Positions 33,592-42,904 of a stretch of DNA of 64,000 nucleotides are shown piece by piece. Every line of letters begins with the position of its first letter. Positions within the stretch are counted from its first letter, which is position 1. The translations under genes were made by a program, and so were the position numbers. Below the pieces are notes generated by a model. That model ran no database searches, was not told where the DNA came from, and worked only from the letters and a program-made list of their open reading frames with translations. Origin of the DNA: Nostoc sp. S4 (lineage in GTDB: Bacteria; Cyanobacteriota; Cyanobacteriia; Cyanobacteriales; Nostocaceae); NCBI GenBank assembly GCA_029379225.1, contig JAQYWR010000021.1, positions 60,593 to 124,592 on the forward strand, read 5' to 3'.

Positions 33592-34005
33592 TTAATGACT
33601 AATGACTACAGCCGCTTGATGTAAAATCAGACGATTACCATCAGGGTCATAAGCATAAATTTCTCTACCGTGGTCAGCAATGGAAATATTTCCTGTTGGG
33701 GGATAGCCCAAGGTGGTTAGGTGAGCGATCGCATTTTCCAAGTTACTCACCTCTAAACACAAACTTATCTTACTTTTGTTGTATATACAAAGCGATGAGT
33801 CACCAGACATCGCTTCAAATTCCGATTCATTTGTGTTCTTTGGTTTAAAAATACCCAATCGCATACTTGTCAAATGAAACTCAGCATAAACATTTGGAAT
33901 CAAAGTAGCTGGCTTTTGCTCCAACATGTTTGTATAAAAATTTACTAAATCTTCAAAATTAACCGATGCTATGGTAACAAATGCATCAATACACCGAAAA
34001 ACCAT
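33592..34005 (-). CDS. VOC-superfamily (glyoxalase/bleomycin-resistance fold) protein
   Basis: 137 residues. Paired beta-alpha-beta-beta-beta modules: VTIASVNFEDLVNFYTNML, AEFHLTSMRLGIFKP, then SKISLCLEVSNLENAIAHLTTLGY and REIYAYDPDGNRLILHQ. The DPDGN.L.L ending is typical. VOC proteins are metal-dependent lyases, isomerases, dioxygenases, or binding proteins. The second-module Glu position is replaced by Leu/Gln around RLILHQ, so metal binding is uncertain. It lies 160 bases from the ylqF gene; function unknown. Confidence 0.88.
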   Translation of the reverse strand: MVFRCIDAFVTIASVNFEDLVNFYTNMLEQKPATLIPNVYAEFHLTSMRLGIFKPKNTNESEFEAMSGDSSLCIYNKSKISLCLEVSNLENAIAHLTTLGYPPTGNISIADHGREIYAYDPDGNRLILHQAAVVISH

Positions 34006-34178
34006 ATTTTTCTAATGCGTAAGTGGATATATAGCAGTTCGATATAATTCATGATTTTAAACTTTATTGTAATACTTTGTAAAAATGATGATACAGTACA
34101 TTTGTTAGATGTATTAATTGTTTGTCACATATCAAAGCTAGTCTAATTAATGGATTGCTTTAGTTCTGGAGCTTGGAT

Positions 34179-34883
34179 ATGCTAAATCTTAAAACCAGCG
34201 TTTTCCTGATCGCGGTTGTCTGCATCATAGCCACAGGCTTAGTGATATATATACTAGGTGGCATCGATCCAGCACAAATTCAAGCTTGGCTTAAGTCTGC
34301 TGGCATCTGGGCGCCGATTATTTATATTTTTCTGTATGTTGTAGCAACTGTACTGATTCTGCCCTCAACAGCACTTAATTTAACCGGTGGTGCAATTTTT
34401 GGCCCAGTGTTAGGGACTATTTGGACTAGTTTAGCAGCAATAATTGCTGCGATTGTTTCTTTTACTTTTACCCGGACTATTGGACGTGAAGCTGTAGCCA
34501 AAAGATTAGCTGGAAAATGGCAAGCGATGGATGCTGAGGTGCGTCGGGCAGGATTATTTTATATGTTTGCTATTCGATTAGTAGCAGTTATGCCTTATGG
34601 TTTAGTAAACTTCACTGCGGGGCTAACTTCGGTCAGTTTTAAAGATTATCTTCTAGGTACAAGCTTGGGTACAGTTCCAGGAGTTCTACCTTTTGTATTA
34701 GTAGGCAGTTACGGTTTAAAAGCTTTTAGTACAGGAGATTTCTTGCCAATGATTGGAGCTTTGTCGCTAACTGGTATATTAGTGGCAGCAGCAACATGGT
34801 ATCGTCGTCGTCGTACATTTCCCTCGAAGAAGATTGAAGTTCTAAAATCATCAAAAGATGACACTGATATTGAAGATAACTGA
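34179..34883 (+). CDS. TVP38/TMEM64-family (VTT/DedA-like) membrane protein
   Basis: 234 residues from ATG 34179, preferred because GGAG lies 7 bases upstream (34168-34171); TTG at 34173 is in frame but unlikely. About five hydrophobic segments with the VTT pattern: VLILPSTALNLTGGAIFG, GTIWTSLAAIIAAIVSFTFTR, IRLVAVMPYGLVNFTAGLTS and FKDYLLGTSLGTVPGVLPFVLVGSYG. VTT proteins are likely lipid scramblases or membrane-homeostasis factors. The next gene is a polyprenyl-phosphate glycosyltransferase-like protein 58 bases on, consistent with a shared lipid-linked-sugar role (inference). Confidence 0.92.
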   Translation: MLNLKTSVFLIAVVCIIATGLVIYILGGIDPAQIQAWLKSAGIWAPIIYIFLYVVATVLILPSTALNLTGGAIFGPVLGTIWTSLAAIIAAIVSFTFTRTIGREAVAKRLAGKWQAMDAEVRRAGLFYMFAIRLVAVMPYGLVNFTAGLTSVSFKDYLLGTSLGTVPGVLPFVLVGSYGLKAFSTGDFLPMIGALSLTGILVAAATWYRRRRTFPSKKIEVLKSSKDDTDIEDN

Positions 34884-34941
34884 ACCCTTATTGTAACATC
34901 AGAGTTGGTTTTATAATCAAGCGAAGTATGAGGTTTTGTAA

Positions 34942-35925
34942 ATGCTTTCAAATAATAATGTAGAACTTTCTGTAGTAGTTCCTATATACAATGAGGAGCC
35001 GAATATAGACTATCTGTTTGAACGATTAGTATCAGTATTAGTTCGTTTGAACATGAAATATGAGATTGTTTGTATAAATGATGGCAGTAAAGATAATAGC
35101 CTTAAATGTTTGGTTGAACATCATCACCGTAACCCTGCAATTAAGGTGGTTAACTTGTCCCGAAACTTTGGTAAAGAAATTGCTCTGACAGCTGGTATTG
35201 ATTATACAACCGGAGCAGCAATAGTCCCAATTGATGCGGATCTCCAAGATCCACCGGAATTAATTGAGCAGCTAATTATTAAATGGCGTGAAGGATATGA
35301 TGTGGTTTATGCAACTCGTCGTTCGCGTCAAGGAGAAAGCTGGATTAAGCGCTTTACTGCTAGTGCTTTTTATAAAACCATAGGTAAGTTGAGTCGCATT
35401 CCAATTCCTCCCAACACTGGAGATTTTCGTTTGTTAGATCGATGCGTAGTGAATGCTCTCAAACAAATGCCAGAACGCAATCGTTTTATGAAGGGTTTGT
35501 TTGCTTGGGTTGGTTTTAAGCAAACTTCAATATTATACGATCGCTCTCAACGTTATCAAGGAACTACTAAGTGGAATTATTGGAAACTTTGGAACTTTGC
35601 TATTGATGGAATTGCTGCATTTAGTTTAATTCCCTTAAAGGTTTGGAGCTACCTTGGTCTTGCTATATCCTTAATTTCATTTTCATACGCCAGTTTTTTA
35701 ATAATTCGGACTTTGCTGTTCGGAATTGATATTCCTGGTTATGCTTCTTTAATGGTAGCAGTACTCTTTTTAGGAGGAGTGCAATTACTGAGTCTTGGGA
35801 TGATAGGAGAATATCTGGCACGTGTCTATGATGAAGTAAAAGGACGCCCACTTTATTTGGTTCGAGATTCTTATGGCTTCATGCCTGAATCTTTCAATCA
35901 AAAATCTCTTTCTTATCGTCCATAA
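34942..35925 (+). CDS. Family 2 glycosyltransferase, polyprenyl-phosphate type (GtrB/DPM1-like)
   Basis: 327 residues. N-terminal GT-A domain: LSVVVPIYNEEPNIDYLFERL, CINDGSKDNS, NLSRNFGKEIALTAG, DADLQDPPELI (DxD-type metal site) and NTGDFRLLDR. The C-terminus has two transmembrane helices (about 240-265 and 275-300) followed by EYLARVYDEVKGRPLYLV. This architecture transfers a sugar from a nucleotide donor to undecaprenyl- or dolichyl-phosphate at the cytoplasmic membrane face. It is co-directional with the VTT-family gene. Sugar and downstream glycan are unknown. The longer frame and good GAGG site support the start at 34942. Confidence 0.92.
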   Translation: MLSNNNVELSVVVPIYNEEPNIDYLFERLVSVLVRLNMKYEIVCINDGSKDNSLKCLVEHHHRNPAIKVVNLSRNFGKEIALTAGIDYTTGAAIVPIDADLQDPPELIEQLIIKWREGYDVVYATRRSRQGESWIKRFTASAFYKTIGKLSRIPIPPNTGDFRLLDRCVVNALKQMPERNRFMKGLFAWVGFKQTSILYDRSQRYQGTTKWNYWKLWNFAIDGIAAFSLIPLKVWSYLGLAISLISFSYASFLIIRTLLFGIDIPGYASLMVAVLFLGGVQLLSLGMIGEYLARVYDEVKGRPLYLVRDSYGFMPESFNQKSLSYRP

Positions 35926-36346
35926 TCAACTTAGAGGATGTTCGATAAGTGTTATTGAATATTAGATTAGCGATTCTAACTCGCAGTCGCTCTTACACAC
36001 AGATAAAACTAGTCTATTACTTTGGCATTGTACATAGCAGACTAGATAGATTTTAAACCTTTATTTGTTTGTCACGCCTAATAAATAATTAGTTTGTGTA
36101 AGCACAAATTTTATTCACATAACACTTGCCAAACATTATTTTATTTAATAGTTTTTTTGTCGCTCAATAATCTAAATTTAATAAATAAATATATAATCCA
36201 AGAAAGTATAAATTTTTAGTTGAGTATTCGCGTAATATTCAGAAGTATAATTAGCTTTTGAACTTAGTTTATATTTTGAGAATATCATAAATGTGGACAC
36301 TATTTATCTTGTAAGCAATTTACTTCTTTGGAAATACACAACTATT
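35926..36346. other. Intergenic region, no gene seen
   Basis: About 420 AT-rich bases between convergent genes. It begins with AGAGGATGTTCGATAAGTG, related to the insertion-sequence-end motifs at 4459 and 18160. No terminator was clearly identified. Confidence 0.4.
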
Positions 36347-37189
36347 TCATGTTATGGCTTTTATTCTTTCCAAACCAGTATAAATATTAAACCGTTCTCC
36401 ACGCAGAAATCCAATTAAGGTAATTCCAAATTCTTTGGCGACAGACACCGCTAAACTGCTGGGAGCAGAAACAGAACAGACGATAGGAACTCCAGCAATT
36501 GTAGACTTTTGCAAAATTTCAAAACTAGAGCGTCCACTGACTAAGACAATATGATTATTTAAAGGTAACTCGTCACTGAGAAATGCTGAACCAATCAATT
36601 TATCTAAAGCATTGTGACGCCCAACATCCTCGCGCAGATTTAATAATTGTCCTTGAAGGTCGAAGGTAGCCGCAGCGTGCAAACCCCCTGTAGCAGTGAA
36701 GATACCTTGAGCAGCCCGGAGTTGCTGTGGTAGGCTGTAAATGATTTCAGGTGTTACTGTTAGACCAGCAGGAATCACCGGACATCCCCGCAAATGCAAA
36801 GCTTCAAGACTAGCTTTACCACATACTCCACAGGCGCTACTAGTATAAAAATGACGCTCCAAAGGTTGTAAGTCTGGAATTAATCCATGCCGTAGTTCTA
36901 CATTGACAATATTATGGCGCTGCTCGCCATCTATTGATTCATCTACACAGTAACTTATACGTTGGATATCTTTCCTGCGGCTAACAACTCCTTCAGCATA
37001 TAGAAAACCAGCAGCAAGTTCAAAATCTGCACCAGGTGTCCGCATGGTAACAGCTATAGTTTTTCCCAAAGGGGCGAGACGAATTTCTAACGGTTCCTCA
37101 GTAGTGAGATGGTCTGAACGCGATCGCATCTTACCATTTTCCACAATCGAAATTTGCGCTTTGGTTTTGCTACCTGTTTGTCTATTCAT
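36347..37189 (-). CDS. fdhD: FdhD, sulfurtransferase for formate-dehydrogenase-type molybdoenzymes
   Basis: 280 residues. Core features: EEPLEIRL, TMRTPGADFELAAGFLYAEG, the catalytic CxxC in SSACGVCGKASLEAL, then GGLHAAATFD, EDVGRHNALDKLIG and VLVSGRSSFEI. FdhD passes sulfur from a cysteine desulfurase to the bis-MGD cofactor before its insertion into formate dehydrogenase-type enzymes. It lies downstream of the YdeP-type molybdoenzyme gene at 37977-40199 on the same strand, the expected client; a Uma2 gene sits between the two, ending 3 bases before the fdhD start, so the three are probably co-transcribed. Confidence 0.94.
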   Translation of the reverse strand: MNRQTGSKTKAQISIVENGKMRSRSDHLTTEEPLEIRLAPLGKTIAVTMRTPGADFELAAGFLYAEGVVSRRKDIQRISYCVDESIDGEQRHNIVNVELRHGLIPDLQPLERHFYTSSACGVCGKASLEALHLRGCPVIPAGLTVTPEIIYSLPQQLRAAQGIFTATGGLHAAATFDLQGQLLNLREDVGRHNALDKLIGSAFLSDELPLNNHIVLVSGRSSFEILQKSTIAGVPIVCSVSAPSSLAVSVAKEFGITLIGFLRGERFNIYTGLERIKAIT

Positions 37190-37192
37190 TAT

Positions 37193-37903
37193 CTATAAAT
37201 TTTCTGGATCTATATTTAATTCTCGCAATTTGGCTGCTAAACGCTCCGCTTTTTGTTTTTGTTGTTCGGCAAGTTGCGCCTGTTGTTCGGCAAGTTGCGC
37301 CTGTTGTTCAACAGCTTCTTCAGGTGTGGGAATTAGTTGTCCTTCTGGGGTAAAATAACGCAATTTATTTTCATAAACACCAAAGTACAAACTTAGTTGT
37401 TGACTCCACAATAATCCTTGAGAGTTGGGTTCGATAGGGTGATAAGTACCACCAACTAAGATAAACCCAGCAAATTCTAAATTTTTCGGGTCAAACCAAA
37501 AGTATTCGGGAGTGCGAAAAATATCTTGGTAAATTTGCTTTTTTAGACCTTTATCAATCGCTGCGGTAGAATCTGAAAGCAGTTCTATAATCAAGTTGGG
37601 ATATTTACCATATTCTTCCCAAACGACCCAACTATCACGGGGTCTGCGTTCAGTATCCAACACCACAAAGAAATCTGGCCCCCGGAAATCTTCAGATTTT
37701 CGTTGGCGTGGACTGTAATAAATTGTCAAATTCCCCGCACAAAAGAAATCATTCTGGTCGCGCCACCACCAATCAAGGCATTTGATTAATAGCAGCATTT
37801 GCTGTAAATGTAAATATGTTTCCAATGGCGGTTCGTTACTTTCTAAATCTCCTGGTGGAAATATTACATCTTTTGGGTGTTCAAAATCTTTGGCGACAGA
37901 CAT
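37193..37903 (-). CDS. Uma2-family endonuclease-like protein with C-terminal coiled coil
   Basis: 236 residues from the ATG at 37901-37903; a longer frame would run into the molybdoenzyme gene and reads as non-protein-like sequence. Uma2 core: GPDFFVVLDTE, YPNLIIELLSDST with the Asp/Glu/Lys of a PD-(D/E)XK nuclease fold, KIYQ-like KKQIYQDIFRTPEYFWFDP. The C-terminus has EEAVEQQAQLAEQQ heptad-like repeats (a short coiled coil, also a tandem DNA repeat). Uma2 proteins are numerous in cyanobacteria; their function is unsettled. It is inserted between the molybdoenzyme gene and fdhD, which normally function together. Confidence 0.88.
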   Translation of the reverse strand: MSVAKDFEHPKDVIFPPGDLESNEPPLETYLHLQQMLLLIKCLDWWWRDQNDFFCAGNLTIYYSPRQRKSEDFRGPDFFVVLDTERRPRDSWVVWEEYGKYPNLIIELLSDSTAAIDKGLKKQIYQDIFRTPEYFWFDPKNLEFAGFILVGGTYHPIEPNSQGLLWSQQLSLYFGVYENKLRYFTPEGQLIPTPEEAVEQQAQLAEQQAQLAEQQKQKAERLAAKLRELNIDPENL

Positions 37904-37976
37904 GGCTGCAAGTCTTGGGGTGATATTAAGTTTAGCGTAGCAGTAGAAGTTAGAGATGTTGTTAAAACTGGGAAAT

Positions 37977-40199
37977 TTAAATTTTTTCCAACCAGGCGAT
38001 CGCATTATAATCAGGAACACCTTCGAGCGATCGCTTAGTTTTATCTAATAATACATTTCCTTCCGGCCAATGTACTTGCAAGTTGCCTGATTGAATGGGT
38101 GCAATGTAAACTTGCCCTGGCAATTCGCCTAACTCATTTTTCAGAATTATTCGATCCCCATCTTTTAAATTTAACTTTGCTGCATCAGAGGCATTCATTA
38201 ACACTGCCTCTCGCACTGCCCCAGTAATTGCATCTCTGCGTTCCTGCACCATACTATTAAATTGTTTACCCCGGCGGGTTGCTACTGAAAAACAGCCCTC
38301 TGGTAATTCTCTGTGTGGTGGTAGTAATACTCCAAAATGTGCCTTCCCGTCCGGTGTGGGAAAGTTCCAACCAAAGCACAAATGTGAGGCACCATATTGA
38401 AATTGGTCACCAGCTTGTTGTAAGTGTTGAATACCGGCATACTGTGGGACAACTTGAGCAATTTCTTGGCGAATTGCAGATGTATCGGCAAAAGCCAATT
38501 TGTCTGCTAAATCTGGTTTGACGCGTCTGGCCAATTCCAGAAATACTTCCCACTCTGGACGCGCTTCGCCGATACGCGGCCCTGGAATTTCTGGACTAAA
38601 AATTACCCGGCGTTCGGTGTTAGTTTCTGTGACTCCTCCTGGTATTTCGTAGCGAGTTGTAGCAGGTAAAAGCACTACAGTCTCAGCAGGTTCCACCAAC
38701 ATCTGACTCGAAAGAATAATATCCATATGCACTCGCAGTGGTATTTGCTTGAGGGCACTTTCCACATAATCTGGTTCTGGGAGTACTTCTAGAAAATTTC
38801 CTCCCACAGAAAATAAAACATCTAATTGTCCCCGATGTGCGGCGTTAATCATCTCTGGAGCAATTAAACCTTTAGTTGTAGGCACCTCAAAGCCCCAACG
38901 CTGACTTAATTGGGTAGCATTTTCTAGAGTGATGGCTTTACCGCCAGGAAATACCGTTGCATAACACCCCATTTCAGCACCACCCTGGACGCCGGAATGA
39001 CCGCGAATTGGCATTAAACCGCAACCTTCCCGACCGACAAAACCCTTGGTAAGAGCTAGGTTAATGATACTTCGCACGTTGTCTTCACCGCACTCATGCT
39101 GGGTAATGCCCATACTCCAAACAAATACCGCTTTGTTGGCTTCCCCGACCATTTTGGCAAAGGCGTACATTTCCTCACGAGATGCACCAGAAAGCCGCTC
39201 TAATTCTTTCCAAGACTGGCTTTCTAAGGATGACTGAAGTTCTGCAAAGCCAGCAGTGTAGCGGTCAATAAATGACTCGTCTACCCAGTTGTTGGCAATT
39301 AGATGTTTAATTGTGCCATTTAAAAATGCTATATCTCCGTTCATGTTGATTAAAAAGAAGTCTTCGGCAAACTTGGTGCCGAACAAGGCACTTTCTACAA
39401 TTGACGGCACCCAATAACGCTCCATTCCTGGTTCGCGATAGGTGTTAATCACTACAATCTTAGTACCAGCTTTTTTCGCATAATGCAGATATTTAACGGT
39501 AACAGGCTGATTATTCGCAACATTGGAGCCAATAAAGACTAATAAATCAGTACCAATCCAGTCTTTATAAGAACAAGTAGTAGCTGCCGCACCGAGAGCA
39601 GCTTTCAAACCTGCTGTGCTGGGAGAATGACAAATACGGGCTGCATTATCTATATTATTGCTTCCCATTGCTCGCACGGCTTTTTGTGTAGCATAATAAG
39701 TTTCGTTAACAGTACCGCGACTGGTAACATAAAAGCTCAGGCGGTCTGGTGTGGTGGTACGAATGCGACTAGCAACTACCTTTAAGGCATCATCCCAGTT
39801 GACACGGCGAAAGCCTTTTTCGCCACGTTGACGAATCATCGGATAAGCAAGTCTTCCCAAGTCTCGCAATTGGGCACTTTTTTGCTTTTGCAACTGCGAG
39901 ACATCCTCTAGTAGCACGGGGTCAAAAGCTGGCATAGTATTCATCCGCAACAATCGCAACCGGACATTGCACAGATGAATGCCATCTACAGTCCAATCTT
40001 TCATCCCGGTTGTTCCGAGAGCGCAACCATCGCAGACACCCTTATTTAGGATATTCCACGCATAAGGCAGTTGGTCACGAGAAAGCCAAATTGCCCGAAA
40101 AACTTCCCAGTAGTTATTCGGGTACTGTTCGCCAACGCCAAAGGGCTTCCAACTTGCCCAGTGCTGGGGTGTCCAATATCTCTTGGGTTTTGGCAACAT
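37977..40199 (-). CDS. Molybdopterin oxidoreductase, FdhF/YdeP family
   Basis: 740 residues. The Cys pair VCDGCALGTTGMKDW at the N-terminus replaces the 4Fe-4S cluster motif of classic formate dehydrogenases, as in YdeP. Other features: TSRGTVNETYY, NIDNAARICHSPSTAGLKAALGAAATTC, the SMGITQHECGEDN and GREGCGLMPIRGHSGVQGG stretches, and the C-terminal molybdopterin-binding domain (FNSMVQERRDAITGAVREAVLMN). The reaction is not proven for this family; YdeP is linked to acid resistance in E. coli. Maturation probably needs the neighbouring FdhD. No electron-transfer subunit gene is adjacent. Confidence 0.92.
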   Translation of the reverse strand: MLPKPKRYWTPQHWASWKPFGVGEQYPNNYWEVFRAIWLSRDQLPYAWNILNKGVCDGCALGTTGMKDWTVDGIHLCNVRLRLLRMNTMPAFDPVLLEDVSQLQKQKSAQLRDLGRLAYPMIRQRGEKGFRRVNWDDALKVVASRIRTTTPDRLSFYVTSRGTVNETYYATQKAVRAMGSNNIDNAARICHSPSTAGLKAALGAAATTCSYKDWIGTDLLVFIGSNVANNQPVTVKYLHYAKKAGTKIVVINTYREPGMERYWVPSIVESALFGTKFAEDFFLINMNGDIAFLNGTIKHLIANNWVDESFIDRYTAGFAELQSSLESQSWKELERLSGASREEMYAFAKMVGEANKAVFVWSMGITQHECGEDNVRSIINLALTKGFVGREGCGLMPIRGHSGVQGGAEMGCYATVFPGGKAITLENATQLSQRWGFEVPTTKGLIAPEMINAAHRGQLDVLFSVGGNFLEVLPEPDYVESALKQIPLRVHMDIILSSQMLVEPAETVVLLPATTRYEIPGGVTETNTERRVIFSPEIPGPRIGEARPEWEVFLELARRVKPDLADKLAFADTSAIRQEIAQVVPQYAGIQHLQQAGDQFQYGASHLCFGWNFPTPDGKAHFGVLLPPHRELPEGCFSVATRRGKQFNSMVQERRDAITGAVREAVLMNASDAAKLNLKDGDRIILKNELGELPGQVYIAPIQSGNLQVHWPEGNVLLDKTKRSLEGVPDYNAIAWLEKI

Positions 40200-40267
40200 G
40201 ACTGTCCGTTCGCTATGAATGTGACGTGAACTCTTCTAGGCTATCGTTTTAGTAGCATTTTAGTAGC

Positions 40268-40558
40268 ATGATTTTAAAAATCTGGGCACTCAGCACTCAC
40301 TATTTCTGGATTCGACAACGTTTTGATATTGCATGTGACTGGGTTTCTAAGCATCAAGCCCAACAGATATTGGGCATAAAACAAGCTCAATTACGCAATG
40401 ACACAGCATTGCTAGTAGAGTTAAAAACCCCTGGCTTCGACTACATACCTTACTCAGACAAAGGATATAACCGCAGCTCAATGCAAGTGCTAGTTGAGTT
40501 TGATAAGCTTGTTGAGAAAAAGGGTAGAGCCACGATCGCACCACCAACTGCGGCTTGA
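40268..40558 (+). CDS. Small hypothetical protein
   Basis: 96 codons. The C-terminal part LGIKQAQLRNDTALLVELKTPGF, KGYNRSSMQVLVEFDKLVEKKGR looks like folded protein with possible helix-turn-helix spacing; the first 25 residues do not and may be a chance extension. It is 68 bases from the molybdoenzyme start, divergent. I do not recognise it. It could be a remnant of a larger accessory gene, as relics follow. Confidence 0.4.
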   Translation: MILKIWALSTHYFWIRQRFDIACDWVSKHQAQQILGIKQAQLRNDTALLVELKTPGFDYIPYSDKGYNRSSMQVLVEFDKLVEKKGRATIAPPTAA

Positions 40559-40594
40559 GAAGTAACGTGTCTGAATCCCGTAAGTACCGCCTAT

Positions 40595-40792
40595 TTATCC
40601 ATCTAAAATTTTGCGCTGTTGGTATTGTAATGAAGTTGGTTTTGATTGTTGAAATCGGTACAGGGGACACTGGTTTTGAAGTGGACACAACTGATACGCT
40701 ACCATTGCCATGTAGAAACCAAATATTCCAGCTGTTAATAAACACATTAGACCGAAGAATTGAATGATATCTTTCAAGATTCTCTGAGGCAT
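40595..40792 (-). CDS. Possible small membrane protein
   Basis: 65 codons: a basic start MPQRILKDIIQFF, one hydrophobic helix (GLMCLLTAGIFGFYMAMVAY), then CPLQNQCPLY. It has the look of a small single-pass protein but has no clear ribosome site and no recognised family, and it overlaps a plus-strand frame. Low certainty. Confidence 0.3.
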   Translation of the reverse strand: MPQRILKDIIQFFGLMCLLTAGIFGFYMAMVAYQLCPLQNQCPLYRFQQSKPTSLQYQQRKILDG

Positions 40793-40892
40793 AATTTTGA
40801 AATTCTTACAGACGCTTTATTATAGATATACAAGCCCTTGTGTGGTAATTACGTTTAATTTTTGATCGATAACAACTAGCGTATTTAGCCTG

Positions 40893-41078
40893 ATTCCATT
40901 TTTGGAGTTTGCACAAGGAGTATGGCATCCAATGGGAGGATTTCGGGCATTAGCACAGGGGTTGGGTAAGGCTACTCAAGATTTAGGGGTGCAAATTCAC
41001 CTCAATTGTCCAGTGCATCAAGTCTGGATTGAGCAGGAGCAAGTTGGTGGTATTGAATTGGCTGCTGGCGATGCCTGA
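40893..41078 (+). pseudogene. Relic of a phytoene-desaturase-type FAD oxidoreductase
   Basis: The frame from 40893 reads IPFLEFAQGVWHPMGGFRALAQ, GLGKATQDLGVQIHLNC, PVHQVWIEQEQVGGIELA and then TGA at 41076. The G.W.P.GG...LA..L......G..I..N..V..I block is the middle of CrtI/CrtO-type carotenoid desaturases. No start, FAD-binding N-terminus or C-terminus remains. A further fragment in another frame (41079-41130) may continue it. Confidence 0.7.
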
Positions 41079-41475
41079 ATTTTGATGCAGCACGCACTGC
41101 TGCTGGATTTATTAGCCAAGATTTAGCGTAACGGACTATCGGGTTCGACAACAAGCGATCGTATGGGATTGAAAAAGTAATGGGTTAGACTAGCAAGCAC
41201 CGCAGGTATCACACTTGTATCTGCTTTTTCAGGTTGAATGCTGAGTATTTGGAGAAGGCAAAAGTTGAGGAGCAATTAAGTTTGATTTAGTTCGAGTTTT
41301 CAATCAAATATATCCAATCAGATAACTTTAATACTAAATAAAGTAAAATTAATCAACAGTTTTAGTGTCTGGTTGGTAATTACTGAAAGCTAGACAAAAA
41401 TTGTCAGAAAAATCAACATTAATTCTCATAAATTGGATTAAAATTAGATAGTTAAATAGCAGTTAATCTCTCATA
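41079..41475. other. Intergenic region with relic sequence
   Basis: About 400 bases; possible continuation of the decayed desaturase at its left (DAARTAAGFISQDLA in a shifted frame), otherwise AT-rich and featureless up to the next gene. Confidence 0.4.
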
Positions 41476-42264
41476 ATGAATCTCTACACTATCCTTAGTC
41501 AGACCGAACTTCAGCGGGTTAGTGATGGCATGAGCCGACCCCTGCTAGAAAATTGCGAGACTGGCTCATATATCCTTATTTTAATCTGGTCGCAACTTGG
41601 GGATTTTGATAGTCTTGAATATGCGTGGTGGTTACAGCGCAAAGCTAAAAAATTACCTCCAGAAAAACTCGCTATTCGTGCAGTGGGAATTGGCAATCGC
41701 GCTTCTGGAACAAGATTTTGTAAGTATACAGGATTTCCACCTGAAAATTTATTTGTTGAACCTAATGCAGAACTACATCACCAACTCAAACTTTATTCAG
41801 GTCTGAATCTTTCTCTTCCTGGACTTTCTGGGTCAGTGAAAGCTTGGCTAAATCTAGTATTAATGTGTGCAGGGTTTGGAAGTCCTGGAACGCTAAGAGA
41901 AGTTTTTCGCGGATACACGGGAGATCGTCAAGCCCCTCAACTCATTGAAGATAATGAAATTATTCAAGGTACTCCTCTACCTGCTTTTCAAGGCTCGTTT
42001 TTTCAATTAGCAGGTGGAAGTGGGTTTCAACGTCCCTTTGAATTAGCAACTCTACGGCTACGGAATATGGTAGAAGTTCTCAGCAATTGGCTAACTTATG
42101 TTCCTAATTCTGTCTATTTAACTCAGCGTGGTGGAACCTTTCTGTTTGATACCAAAGGGCAGTTACTTTACGAACATCGAGATCCAGGAATTCTAGGCTT
42201 TGCTGCTAATATGAGTCAGCCTTTATCATTTTTATCCTTTATCGAAACAGAGAACTTTACCTGA
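41476..42264 (+). CDS. Peroxiredoxin-like family protein (AhpC/TSA type 2)
   Basis: 262 residues. Thioredoxin-like fold with features of the FAM213/PRXL2-type branch: LLENCETGSYILILIWSQLGDFDSLEYAWWLQ, GIGNRASGTRFCKYTGFP, VEPNAELHHQLKLYSG, and GTFLFDTKGQLLYEHRDPGILGFA near the C-terminus. The residue equivalent to the peroxidatic Cys region (SQLGDFDSLEY) has no Cys; a lone Cys in RFCKYTGF is the candidate redox residue. Function in redox regulation is inferred from family. No partners nearby; upstream lies relic DNA. Confidence 0.85.
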   Translation: MNLYTILSQTELQRVSDGMSRPLLENCETGSYILILIWSQLGDFDSLEYAWWLQRKAKKLPPEKLAIRAVGIGNRASGTRFCKYTGFPPENLFVEPNAELHHQLKLYSGLNLSLPGLSGSVKAWLNLVLMCAGFGSPGTLREVFRGYTGDRQAPQLIEDNEIIQGTPLPAFQGSFFQLAGGSGFQRPFELATLRLRNMVEVLSNWLTYVPNSVYLTQRGGTFLFDTKGQLLYEHRDPGILGFAANMSQPLSFLSFIETENFT

Positions 42265-42644
42265 ACTTACTGATTCCTAATTGCTATTTCAATAATATCT
42301 AATATAACGAAACTGTAAAATTGGACACAGCTTTCAATTGACAAATAAGTAAGTCGGTGCAATAAAACCAAACTGTGTGAACAAAAGTATATCCCTCTTC
42401 TGTCACTTTCCGGAATAACCAATTAGTAAAGAAGCTAAATCATCCAGAAGCATAACAGGGTTTAAATTGATTTATTGCAGCGCACTCATAATTCCTTACT
42501 TCTTTAAATAAGTCTTTATCCTCTGCACAATATTCATCTACGATCGCTACTGTTGGGTGGGCATCTGTTGCTAAATGTTTCCGGATTTGTAATTCTACAT
42601 CCATTGCCCTACTTACCTGAAGAGAGTTTTTGCTTTTAATCCTT
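42265..42644. other. Spacer with coding debris
   Basis: Contains a minus-strand frame (42440-42610) reading DVELQIRKHLATDAHPTVAIVDEY and on to a stop; it looks like the tail of a real protein but starts inside the transposase relic, so I treat it as a fragment of unknown parentage. Confidence 0.35.
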
Positions 42645-42899
42645 TTATTCACAATACTCAGAAAGTGACACAAGAGGGATATGAGCATTGTTTTTCAAAT
42701 TGGTTTTAACCACAATTACAACATTGAGAGACTGGGCAAATTTTTTGTGAAGGAGAGTAGCTTGATAAATATCAGTTTGAATTCCATCCTCAATATCACT
42801 TTTACATAAATATTTATCAGGTAGATTCCGATAGTCTAGCTTGTCACCGTATTTACGACGAGAACGTTTATTCGAGTCAGGATTTTCATAAGGGATGTA
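42645..42899 (-). pseudogene. Transposase fragment
   Basis: Minus-strand frame VYIPYENPDSNKRSRRKYGD, DKLDYRNLPDKYLCKSDIED, GIQTDIYQATLLHKKFAQSL, NVVIVVKTN then TAA at 42645. The KFAQ.LNVV.VVKTN pattern and RKYGDKLDYR recall cyanobacterial IS4/IS701-type transposases. Both ends are missing. It abuts the chimeric pseudogene. Confidence 0.55.
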
Positions 42900-42904
42900 T
42901 ACTT

